DNA of 64,000 nucleotides from Scopulibacillus darangshiensis (GTDB lineage Bacteria > Bacillota > Bacilli > Bacillales > Sporolactobacillaceae), in contig NZ_SLXK01000008.1 in NCBI RefSeq assembly GCF_004341035.1, positions 1 through 64,000 of the forward strand. The letters run 5' to 3'. The position numbers and the translations under genes were made by a program. This document shows positions 53,855-61,665 of the stretch, piece by piece (positions within the stretch are counted from its first letter, which is position 1; each line of letters begins with the position of its first letter). A model generated the notes under the pieces. It worked only from the letters and a program-made list of their open reading frames with translations. It was not told the DNA's origin and ran no database searches.

Positions 53855-54694
53855 TTAATCTTCCTTTCGGAAGAAACCAAAAATACCTGCTGTTTCCACG
53901 ATATTTGTAAAAGCATGGGGATCAACAATTTTTATAACCTGCTCCAAAGTATATAATTCATACCGTGTCACAACGATAATCAGCATCTCTTTATCTTGTT
54001 CGGTAAAAGCACCTTTGGCAGGCACTCTGGTGATGCCTCTTACCATTTTTTCATGAATCGCCTTTTGAATATCGCGCCCTTTACTCGTCACGATCATTGC
54101 AGTAAGCTTTTCGTGTCTCGTGTGAATCGTGTCAATCACCCGCGATGTGACATAGATCGTAACCAGTGTGTATAATGCCTCTTCCCAGCCAAAGAAGAAG
54201 CCCGCGGAAAGGACTATTAAACCATTTAACGTTAAAAAATATATACCGATCGGCCGATCCTTCAACCGTGATAAAATCATAGCAACAATATCCATCCCGC
54301 CTGTAGAGGCCCCGTACTTCAATGTTAATCCAACACCAACTGCACTTATAACTCCTCCAAATACTGCATTCAGCATGATATCATCCGTCAATGAATGAAC
54401 CGGAATTACCGTCAAAAAAACGGTTGTCACCGCAACGCTTAAGATACTATACAATGTAAAACGTTTGCCGACTCTGGTCCAACCAAGATAGGCAACCGGA
54501 ACATTTAGAATAAACAACAGGATACCTGTACTCACATGAAATGGTGTTTGCTGCAAGATGGTGGCTATAAATTGGGCAATGCCAGTAAATCCGCTTGCTA
54601 ATACTTTTGCGGGGATTAAAAAGAAATTCAAGGCAAAGGCGTTCAGCAGCGCGCCGATAACGACAATTGTAGTAATTTTGGCTTCATTATACAT
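53855..54694 (-). CDS. yitT: YitT family membrane protein
   Basis: 279-residue membrane protein with five N-terminal helices (DUF161-type repeats with G-A-S-T-G-G-M-D-I and A-S-G-F-T-G-I-A) and a C-terminal cytosolic DUF2179 domain from about residue 200 (T-S-K-G-R-D-I-Q-K-A-I-H...R-G-I-T-R-V-P-A-K-G-A-F-T). Function unknown; many paralogues exist in Bacilli, so the symbol is by family. AAGGAGGG lies before the ATG. Confidence 0.82.
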   Translation of the reverse strand: MYNEAKITTIVVIGALLNAFALNFFLIPAKVLASGFTGIAQFIATILQQTPFHVSTGILLFILNVPVAYLGWTRVGKRFTLYSILSVAVTTVFLTVIPVHSLTDDIMLNAVFGGVISAVGVGLTLKYGASTGGMDIVAMILSRLKDRPIGIYFLTLNGLIVLSAGFFFGWEEALYTLVTIYVTSRVIDTIHTRHEKLTAMIVTSKGRDIQKAIHEKMVRGITRVPAKGAFTEQDKEMLIIVVTRYELYTLEQVIKIVDPHAFTNIVETAGIFGFFRKED

Positions 54695-54869
54695 AGGGAC
54701 CCTCCTTCCTTACATTGTCACTATCCAAAGTTTCCCCTATAAAATGTAAACCTAACAAAGTATAATCGTTCACATTAAGGCCTCAAATACTATATCATTC
54801 TACTCAGATGTTTAACAACAATCTTTTGAACCAAAGTGTGACTATCCTATGAAGCATTATAAATAGTCA

Positions 54870-55373
54870 TTAAGCTATGGACATTCTTTGTTTCAGCTTT
54901 TTCACTGCTGTCTTTTTCCAGGAACGAACCGTATGTGGTGAAACATCGCATTCTACAGCAATTTCCTGCGTTGTTTTTCCCTGTATAACCGCCATCAAAA
55001 CCCATTCCTTTTCCCGTACCGAAAGACAGGCAAGCCATTCATTTAAGTCATCCGCTTCAAAGTATTGGTCCGTCGTTTGGATTAACAAGCTTCTCTCTTC
55101 CAAGAGCAACGTGCCATACTCATACCTTGAATCATATTTTCGCCGATTTTTTAAAGCTGTCAAAATGTGCCCCTTAACATATGCCTTCGCATAAGCGGGA
55201 AAGCAGCCCTTTTCGGGTCTAAAGGAACGGAAAGCTTCCCACAAGGCAATCAATCCAATTTGATACATCTCATCGTATTCGTCTAGAATGTGGTAAGTTA
55301 TGATTAGTTTCTTAATTAGCGGTGAAAAAGCCTCTGCGATCTCCTCAAACTCATTGTTTTGATACCCAGCCAT
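54870..55373 (-). CDS. Orphan sigma-70 family factor
   Basis: 167-residue sigma factor with only regions 2 and 4. Region 2 shows Y-Q-I-G-L-I-A-L-W-E-A-F-R-S-F-R-P-E-K-G-C-F, then A-Y-A-K-A-Y-V-K-G-H-I; region 4 shows the helix-turn-helix K-T-T-Q-E-I-A...V-S-P-H-T-V-R-S-W-K. AGGAAGA lies before the ATG. No anti-sigma or target gene is adjacent. It resembles the SigH/ComX-like or ECF-size factors that Bacilli use for competence or stress. The regulon cannot be told from the sequence. Confidence 0.78.
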   Translation of the reverse strand: MAGYQNNEFEEIAEAFSPLIKKLIITYHILDEYDEMYQIGLIALWEAFRSFRPEKGCFPAYAKAYVKGHILTALKNRRKYDSRYEYGTLLLEERSLLIQTTDQYFEADDLNEWLACLSVREKEWVLMAVIQGKTTQEIAVECDVSPHTVRSWKKTAVKKLKQRMSIA

Positions 55374-55605
55374 TTTATATCTTCCCTAGGAAGACGCGCC
55401 TTCAATATTCCGCGGTAAAATTATTTTAATGGCTGTTCTGTATGTGTTTCACGTTGACATTTTTGATAAAAAGGGCATCGCAGAACCGGGAAAGCATTAA
55501 ATCCTTAAGAAATATTTCAAAAATAAAGAGGGGTTCATATTTTATTATCAGAAAAAGTATTCATTTATTCTTTTCCCCTCATGCACATCAAACTTACCCA
55601 AAATA
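55374..55605. other. Gap between sensor kinase and sigma factor genes
   Basis: About 230 AT-rich bases upstream of the sigma factor gene. I see no gene; it should hold the sigma gene promoter. Confidence 0.4.
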
Positions 55606-55640
55606 AAAAGCATCCAATCTGATGATTAGACGCTTTTTTG
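55606..55640 (-). terminator. Terminator-like hairpin after the sensor kinase
   Basis: Imperfect stem AGCATCCAATC / GATTAGACGCT around TGAT with A and T runs on both sides. Confidence 0.55.
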
Positions 55641-55648
55641 GTATATGA

Positions 55649-56791
55649 TTATTTAACATCAGCTATCGGCAAAGTAAATTCAAAGGCCGTCTTATCTTCT
55701 CTTGAGAAAACCCTAATCTCGCCATGGTGCTCTTCAATAATATCTTTACAGACGGCTAAGCCTAGTCCCGTCCCTAATTCCTTGGTACTAATAAAGGGAT
55801 GGAAGATATTTTCCAATATATGTGACGGGATTTTTCTGCCATTATTTATAATCGTAACCCGTGCAGCATTCTCAATACGATGGACATTTACAATAATCTC
55901 ACGATGACCGCAAATTTCGCTCAATTCCTCAACAGCATTGTTCATAATGTTCAGGATCACTTGCTTGATTTGCTCCACGACACCGCTGACATTGATATCA
56001 GATTCAATGCTGTTCTCAACTTTAATTGCTTCTACAACAAACCTTGGATACATGAAGTGGATCATCTCTTTAACCAACGTCGTTAAGTCAAATACTGCAA
56101 TGTCGTCCCCTAATCCCTTCATTTTCGATAAATAAAGAAATTGGCTGACCTTATCCTCAAGACTATCCATTTCCTTATCGATAATTGAAACATAATATTT
56201 TGATTGAGCATCTAGTTCAGGGTTCTTCGCTAGCAATGAAATAAACCCTTTTATCGCCGTTAATGGGTTGCGGAATTCATGGGCAAAACTCGCAGATATT
56301 TGACCAAGAATTGACAGACGGTCACTATGCATATCCTGTATGAACTCCGTTTTCTCGCGAATAATCTGATCCTTCATCTTGGTAAAATGGGTTATCGCAT
56401 AGTATATGTATGAATCGATAAAACGATTTATACTGACAATGCCTATATAAGCGGTCTTTTGATCAAAGTTTTCGTCAACTATGAGGTCTAGGATAATTTT
56501 TCTGCCTGCATTGATGTTTCTAATAAAATGGCCTAGATCAGCCTTTGCCTCGATTCTCTCTATTGCAATTTTTTCCGTTAGTGCGCTGACAAGCTCTTTA
56601 TTTGGCTTGCGAAAAAAGATTTTCATTAAGCGTATACTGTTTTTAACATTGCTGATAATATCCTCATAAAATGGATCAGACTCATTCAGCTTAATCGCTT
56701 TCTGCCAACGATCTACGATAAGATCCGAACGTCGGTCAAGCAGGTCCATTATCCTCTCCTTATGTTCAATGCTAAAGTTCGCTCCATCCAT
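55649..56791 (-). CDS. Sensor histidine kinase with cytosolic helical sensor
   Basis: 380-residue histidine kinase without membrane helices. The N-terminal 150 residues are helical and resemble RsbR-N-like or globin-like sensor domains. The H-box is S-F-A-H-E-F-R-N-P-L-T-A-I-K (about residue 172), the N-box N-I-M-N-N-A-V-E-E-L, and the G-boxes include G-T-G-L-G-L-A-V-C. No response regulator is adjacent. In spore formers, orphan kinases of this kind often feed the Spo0 phosphorelay; that link is inference. Confidence 0.85.
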   Translation of the reverse strand: MDGANFSIEHKERIMDLLDRRSDLIVDRWQKAIKLNESDPFYEDIISNVKNSIRLMKIFFRKPNKELVSALTEKIAIERIEAKADLGHFIRNINAGRKIILDLIVDENFDQKTAYIGIVSINRFIDSYIYYAITHFTKMKDQIIREKTEFIQDMHSDRLSILGQISASFAHEFRNPLTAIKGFISLLAKNPELDAQSKYYVSIIDKEMDSLEDKVSQFLYLSKMKGLGDDIAVFDLTTLVKEMIHFMYPRFVVEAIKVENSIESDINVSGVVEQIKQVILNIMNNAVEELSEICGHREIIVNVHRIENAARVTIINNGRKIPSHILENIFHPFISTKELGTGLGLAVCKDIIEEHHGEIRVFSREDKTAFEFTLPIADVK

Positions 56792-56905
56792 AATCTTAGT
56801 CCTCTCTCTTTATCCTGTCCCTATTTTAACATGTCCAATTTCATTTTTTTAGTATCCATAGGAAAAAGGTGCCATTATACAGCAATTTTATTAGGTTAAG
56901 CTATA

Positions 56906-57020
56906 AAGAAAAGCGTAAGCGACTTGGTCAGCCACGAAAATCACTGGAGGACCTGCGAGGAGGCTGTCGCCGCCGCAGCGGGGCCGAAGTGATCGAGAGG
57001 CTAGGCGCTGGAGCTAGACA
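56906..57020 (-). repeat. Interspersed repeat R3, copy B
   Basis: Reverse copy of the 28659 element, ending CTAGGCGCTGGAGCTAGAC. A second partial left end (AGAAAAGCGTAAGCGACTTG) follows at 57021-57042, directly before the Ku gene region. Confidence 0.75.
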
Positions 57021-57129
57021 GAGAAAAGCGTAAGCGACTTGTTAGCCGCGCAATTTGCCGACTAAACGCCGCTTCCTGCGGCATCGTCGACACTTGGACG
57101 TCCATGTCCTTCGAAAGGAGCACAACAAT

Positions 57130-57984
57130 ATGCATACGATGTGGAAAGGTTCGATCAGCTTTGGACTGGTCCATATTCCAATTAAGCTTTATGCAGCAAC
57201 AGAGGAAAAAGATATCAAACTCAGATTTCTCCACGAAGAATGCGGGACACCGATCCGTTATTCAAGAACGTGCCCCACATGCGAAAAGGAAGTGCCTAAT
57301 GAAGAGATAATTAAGGGTTATGAATATGAACCAGGGCAATTTGTGCCTATCAACAAGGAAGAAATTGAAGAGATTAAGGGACAGGCGACCCGTTCCGTTG
57401 AAATTTTAGATTTTGTCAATTTAGAAGATATTGACCCGATTTATTTTAATAAATCCTATTTTGTCGGGCCGAACGATAATGGTGAAAAAGCCTACTCACT
57501 CCTTAAGCAAGCACTGCAGGATACGAAAAAAATCGGGTTAGCTAAATTGACACTTCATTCCAAACAACATCTAGCCGTTGTGAGGGTCTACGATAAAGGA
57601 TTATTGCTTGAAACCATATATTATCCTGATGAAGTTAGAAATGCCGGGAATGTCCCTGGCATTGACAAGATCGGCGATGTTAATGAGAAGGAGCTGCAGA
57701 CTGCCATCCAGCTGGTCGATCAATTAACAACACCTTTTGAACCTGAACAATATGAAAATGAGTATCGCCGGCAATTGCATGATCTTATCCAAGCTAAAAT
57801 CGCTGGAGATCAGGTCAAAAAGCCCAAGAAGGCGCCAAAACAGGAAAATGTCGTCGACCTTTTATCTGCTCTGCAGGCAAGCATAGATGAAACAAAGCCG
57901 CCAACGAAAAAAGAAGCTGCTAAAAAACCTGCAGCTAAAAAGACCAGTCCTAAGACCAAAAAGACTAAAAAAGCAAGCTCTTAG
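57130..57984 (+). CDS. ku: Non-homologous end-joining protein Ku
   Basis: 284-residue bacterial Ku. The core starts M-W-K-G-S-I-S-F-G-L-V-H-I-P-I-K-L-Y and includes R-Y-S-R-T-C-P-T-C-E and G-Y-E-Y-E-P-G-Q-F-V. The C-terminal tail from about residue 230 is very rich in Lys and Ala (K-K-E-A-A-K-K-P-A-A-K-K), as in Ku proteins with DNA-binding extensions. Homodimeric Ku holds double-strand break ends and recruits LigD. AAAGGAG precedes the ATG by nine bases. It lies convergent to the ligase gene. In Bacillus this system works in spores. Confidence 0.95.
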   Translation: MHTMWKGSISFGLVHIPIKLYAATEEKDIKLRFLHEECGTPIRYSRTCPTCEKEVPNEEIIKGYEYEPGQFVPINKEEIEEIKGQATRSVEILDFVNLEDIDPIYFNKSYFVGPNDNGEKAYSLLKQALQDTKKIGLAKLTLHSKQHLAVVRVYDKGLLLETIYYPDEVRNAGNVPGIDKIGDVNEKELQTAIQLVDQLTTPFEPEQYENEYRRQLHDLIQAKIAGDQVKKPKKAPKQENVVDLLSALQASIDETKPPTKKEAAKKPAAKKTSPKTKKTKKASS

Positions 57985-58019
57985 GGGAATCCGATATTTA
58001 TGCGGCGGCATCTGTCCCC

Positions 58020-58970
58020 TTATGTTTCACCATCTTCCGGCATTTTACAGTCTTTTGGGGGCACGTCCACAAAACTTTGAATACTCGGTTGCCTTAATGA
58101 ATGCCCAGGACGCCATTCAGCATATTGGATTTTAACCGTTAAGGCCGGGCGGACCCAATGGGCGGTGTCATTCCGCTCCGGCTTATTTATAAAAGGACGG
58201 TCATCCATTTCCTTTTTCTTCAGAATATCTGTCAGTTGCCGCCATTCCTGATTTGACAGTTTTCCCGTTCCCGTATGGCCAATGTAATAGAGCTCTCCCT
58301 TTTGATTATACAAGCCAAGCAGTACAGCATTTACGACCCCGCCACGCAACGTAAAGCCGCCAACAACCGCAATGACATCCAAGTAATTCTTTACCTTTTG
58401 CCAATGATCGGTCTTTTGGCCAATCTGGTAAGGTGAATCTTCTTTTTTAAGAACAATCCCTTCCATCCCATTTTCTTTAATAACATGAAATAGGTGATTA
58501 CCGTCACGATGGGATGAGACGAGTTGGATCTGCTCATTCGGCTCGATTATATCCGAAAGTAACCTGGTTCTTTCATTAAGCGGACGTTTGTTTAGCCATT
58601 CTCTATTCAAATAAATCACATCGAAAATCATATAGGCCACTGGGACAATACTAACCATTTGTGCAAGCTTTTCCTTACGTCTTATTCCATCACGCCGCAT
58701 AACCTCATAGAAGCTTGGTTTGCCATCTTCTCCCATAGCAATAACTTCTCCATCTAAAATAACGGATTCTGCCGAACAATAAGATGATAAGTTAGTCAAT
58801 TCCGGATAATTCCATGTCCGCTCATTTAATTTTCGATTATAAAGGCGAACTTTAGTACCATCGAAATACGTTAAAATTCGTACACCATCCCATTTAATTT
58901 GAGCAAGCCACCCGTTCCCCTCAGGTACAGCCTCACTTTTTTTTGGTTCCATCGGTAAAATCGGTTCCAT
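58020..58970 (-). CDS. ligD: ATP-dependent DNA ligase, LigD ligase domain as separate gene
   Basis: 316-residue ligase. The nucleotidyl-lysine motif K26-W-D-G is in Q-I-K-W-D-G-V-R. Motif III/IV stretches D-G-E-V-I-A and G-M-E-G-I-V-L-K-K follow, then an OB-fold from about residue 210 with the ligase motif V-K-N-Y-L-D-V. Length fits a catalytic core plus OB domain. In B. subtilis this module is fused to a polymerase in LigD (YkoU); here the polymerase is a separate divergent gene at 59057. GGAGTGA precedes the ATG. Confidence 0.92.
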   Translation of the reverse strand: MEPILPMEPKKSEAVPEGNGWLAQIKWDGVRILTYFDGTKVRLYNRKLNERTWNYPELTNLSSYCSAESVILDGEVIAMGEDGKPSFYEVMRRDGIRRKEKLAQMVSIVPVAYMIFDVIYLNREWLNKRPLNERTRLLSDIIEPNEQIQLVSSHRDGNHLFHVIKENGMEGIVLKKEDSPYQIGQKTDHWQKVKNYLDVIAVVGGFTLRGGVVNAVLLGLYNQKGELYYIGHTGTGKLSNQEWRQLTDILKKKEMDDRPFINKPERNDTAHWVRPALTVKIQYAEWRPGHSLRQPSIQSFVDVPPKDCKMPEDGET

Positions 58971-59056
58971 TTCTTTGTCACTCCATAAATGTCAATTTTA
59001 CATAGTTTGAACAAGCCTGGCTAAAATAATTATAATCACCGATGGGGGGATTTCCG

Positions 59057-59983
59057 ATGGGATCTAAGGAAGAACAACGGACGGTTTTAATTAACGATAA
59101 GAAAGTCAACCTTACCAGCCTTGATAAACCGCTTTGGCCTGATAAGAAAATTAGCAAGGCCAATTACCTTCAATACCTTAATGATGTGGCGCCGAATATG
59201 CTGCCATTTCTGAAAGACAGGGCATTGACGGTCATCCGTTTTCCTCATGGCGCAGGCAAAAGCGAGTCTTTTTTTCAAAAAAATTGCCCTGATTATGCAC
59301 CTGATTTTATTCAGACGGCAACGATCGGTGACATTCATTACATCGTGTGTTCTGATATGGCTACATTTATTTGGCTTGGTAATCAATTGGCCTTTGAATT
59401 TCACGTTCCTTTTCAGACAATTAATATCGACGGTCCATCGGAAATTGTCTTTGATCTCGACCCTCCTTCAAGAGATGAGTTTTCACTTGCAATTAAAGCC
59501 GCATTATTCATAAAAGAGGTCCTTGATAAGCTTCATCTCGTCTCATTTATCAAAACATCAGGAAATAAAGGCCTGCAGATCTATATCCCGCTTCCGGACA
59601 ATCAGTTTTCTTTTGAGGAAACAAGAGTGTTTACCTCATTCGTTGCGGAATACCTTATTGAAAAAGAACCAACGCTATTTACTACAGAGCGCTTAAAAAA
59701 GAACAGGGGAAACAAACTCTATCTTGATGTTGTTCAGCACGCTGAGGGAAAAACAATCATCGCGCCATATTCTGTTAGAGGAAATGTGGAAGCCTTAGTT
59801 GCGACGCCGCTTTTTTGGAATGAGGTTCAGCCCTCGCTTCGGCCAGAGCAGTTCCCGCTTGAGACGATTATCCCGCGGATTGAGTCTAGAGGCTGCCCCT
59901 TCTCCACCTTTTTTGAAACCAAAAAGATACAGCCCTTTGTTCCCGTACTAAAAGGACTAATGCAACAAAAGAAAGGAAGTTAA
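59057..59983 (+). CDS. LigD-type NHEJ DNA polymerase (AEP domain)
   Basis: 308-residue archaeo-eukaryotic-primase-like polymerase. The metal-binding D-L-D-P-P-S is at about residues 134-139. The family stretches L-D-K-P-L-W-P, S-G-N-K-G-L-Q-I-Y and Y-S-V-R-G match the LigD polymerase domain, which fills in nucleotides (often ribonucleotides) at joined ends. GGGGGG lies seven bases before the ATG at 59057. No phosphoesterase domain is present. Divergent from the ligase gene with an 86-base gap. Confidence 0.92.
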   Translation: MGSKEEQRTVLINDKKVNLTSLDKPLWPDKKISKANYLQYLNDVAPNMLPFLKDRALTVIRFPHGAGKSESFFQKNCPDYAPDFIQTATIGDIHYIVCSDMATFIWLGNQLAFEFHVPFQTINIDGPSEIVFDLDPPSRDEFSLAIKAALFIKEVLDKLHLVSFIKTSGNKGLQIYIPLPDNQFSFEETRVFTSFVAEYLIEKEPTLFTTERLKKNRGNKLYLDVVQHAEGKTIIAPYSVRGNVEALVATPLFWNEVQPSLRPEQFPLETIIPRIESRGCPFSTFFETKKIQPFVPVLKGLMQQKKGS

Positions 59984-59989
59984 TGCTAC

Positions 59990-60349
59990 ATGACGAATCT
60001 TATTTTGAAAATTGTTGTAACACCTGTGATCATCCTTATTGCCGATATGTTCAGCAACAATCAGATAAATTATGGCGCCATTTATGAAGGGATTGTGATT
60101 GGAGTTATTATCGGGATTGTGAATTGTGCTGTTGAAATGCTCATGCTTAGGAAAGGGACAGTTTGGATGACAACCGTTGCCGACTTTGTCATTTCCTTGT
60201 GCATTGTCTTCTTTGGTTCAAGGCTGTACAATGATGCCTTTGTCGGCGGTCAAGGGGCACTGGTTCTTGGAGTGGTTATTGCGGCCTTCGAATACACCCT
60301 CCATGTCTGGCTGCTCCGTAACAATTATCGAGCAGCTGCAAGGGTCTGA
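59990..60349 (+). CDS. DUF2512 (YndM-like) membrane protein
   Basis: 119-residue protein with four membrane helices. It opens L-I-L-K-I-V-V-T-P-V-I-I-L-I-A-D and has the family F-E-Y-T-L-H-V-W-L-L-R near the end. The start lies six bases after the LigD-polymerase stop, with GGAAG upstream, so it is probably co-transcribed with a repair gene. Whether that is meaningful is unclear. Its stop overlaps a GGGTCTGACCCC palindrome. Confidence 0.8.
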   Translation: MTNLILKIVVTPVIILIADMFSNNQINYGAIYEGIVIGVIIGIVNCAVEMLMLRKGTVWMTTVADFVISLCIVFFGSRLYNDAFVGGQGALVLGVVIAAFEYTLHVWLLRNNYRAAARV

Positions 60350-60368
60350 CCCCTAGGGGTCAGACCCT
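60341..60368. repeat. GGGTCTGACCCC palindrome, copy 3 (likely terminator)
   Basis: Perfect palindrome, AGGGTCTGACCCCT and its reverse complement, 28 bases, at the end of the DUF2512 gene and 5 bases from the stop of the convergent aminotransferase gene; it could terminate both. Confidence 0.8.
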
Positions 60369-60373
60369 CAGTT

Positions 60374-61573
60374 TTACACCCTCTGCTCTTCATATTTGAT
60401 GGCATTTTTAAATACATCCACCAAAATCCTCATGCCTTTTTCAAGCTTGTCTGGTGTCGAATGCGTGAAATTTAAGCGGATTGTATTATACTTTGGATCG
60501 GTAACATAAAAAGGTGCACCAGGAACATAAGCCGCACCTTTTTCAACAGCTTCAGCCAAAATTCTTGTTGAATCAATGACTTCAGGAAGGCGGACCCAGA
60601 AAAACATCCCACCTTTTGGCTCAATATATGACAGACCAGGTAATTGAGCCTGATCTAACAAATATTGCATAATCCTCATTCGTTTATGATAAGCACTTCT
60701 AAGATTTTGAATATGTTCATCAAGATCAAAATCACAACAAAGGTGATATAAAGCGTGATGTGAAAGCGAATTGGAATGCAGATCAGCTGCTTGCTTTGCC
60801 TGTGCCATCATTCGGATGATTTGATGCGGCCCTTTAATCCATCCCGTTCTTAGTGCCGGAACTACTGTTTTCGAAAACGTACTTGTGTAAAGAACATGTT
60901 CCCCGTCATCTAAAGCCGCAATCGGTATATAGGTTTCTTCCTCATTAAATTTGATATCACCATAAGGATCGTCCTCAAAAATGATGACCTTCTTCTTTTT
61001 CGTGGCTTCCAATAGGTGCAGGCGCCTATCCAGCGACCACACTTTCCCCGCCGGATTTGAAAAAGTCGGGACAACGTAAACACATTTCGGCATATGCTTT
61101 TTGATTTTATAATCAAGATCTTCCGGAACCATCCCATGCTCGTCCGTTTCGACTGGAATAATCTTGACTTCATAGGATTGAAATACTTGAACCGCTGCAA
61201 GATAGGTAGGATTTTCAGTCAATATGATATCGCCGGGGTTGAACATGACGCGGGCAAACAAATCGATTGCCTGCTGTGAACCTGTCGTCAACATCACATC
61301 ATCCGTTTTTGCCGGGATGCCTTTTTGTGTCATCCTGTCCACAAGCACGTCACGCAGAGGGGCAAATCCTTCTGTAACACCGTATTGAAAGGCCTTATTC
61401 CCCGATCGAAACGTTTTTGAAAAAGCTTTTTCAACCGCTTCAACAGGAAATAAATCATCATCAGGAAGCCCGCCTGCAAATGAGATCACGCCTCCTTTAT
61501 CTGTTATTTTCAAAAGATCACGAACCGCTGAAGATTGTAAATGGTGCACTCGTTTAGCAAACGCATACCTCAT
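60374..61573 (-). CDS. PLP-dependent aminotransferase (class I, LysN-like)
   Basis: 399-residue fold-type I aminotransferase. The PLP-lysine lies in Y-T-S-T-F-S-K-T-V-V-P-A-L-R-T-G-W. Other cofactor contacts are T-T-G-S-Q-Q-A, P-T-F-S-N-P-A-G and D-D-P-Y-G-D. The family includes 2-aminoadipate, aromatic and kynurenine aminotransferases, plus the free form of MocR C-terminal domains; no DNA-binding domain is fused here. GAGGTGA lies before the ATG. The substrate cannot be told from sequence alone. Confidence 0.88.
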   Translation of the reverse strand: MRYAFAKRVHHLQSSAVRDLLKITDKGGVISFAGGLPDDDLFPVEAVEKAFSKTFRSGNKAFQYGVTEGFAPLRDVLVDRMTQKGIPAKTDDVMLTTGSQQAIDLFARVMFNPGDIILTENPTYLAAVQVFQSYEVKIIPVETDEHGMVPEDLDYKIKKHMPKCVYVVPTFSNPAGKVWSLDRRLHLLEATKKKKVIIFEDDPYGDIKFNEEETYIPIAALDDGEHVLYTSTFSKTVVPALRTGWIKGPHQIIRMMAQAKQAADLHSNSLSHHALYHLCCDFDLDEHIQNLRSAYHKRMRIMQYLLDQAQLPGLSYIEPKGGMFFWVRLPEVIDSTRILAEAVEKGAAYVPGAPFYVTDPKYNTIRLNFTHSTPDKLEKGMRILVDVFKNAIKYEEQRV

Positions 61574-61630
61574 GATCTATGTTTCACCTCGGTTTCTAAG
61601 ATTTAAAATATTTTAATTATAGCACAATTA

Positions 61631-61658
61631 AGGGTCAGACCCCTAGGGGTCTGACCCT
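61631..61658. repeat. GGGTCAGACCCC palindrome, copy 4 (asnO terminator)
   Basis: Perfect 28-base palindrome, inverse in arm order to copy 3, located just after the asnO stop. Minus-strand T-tail is weak. Confidence 0.7.
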
Positions 61659-61665
61659 TATATTT

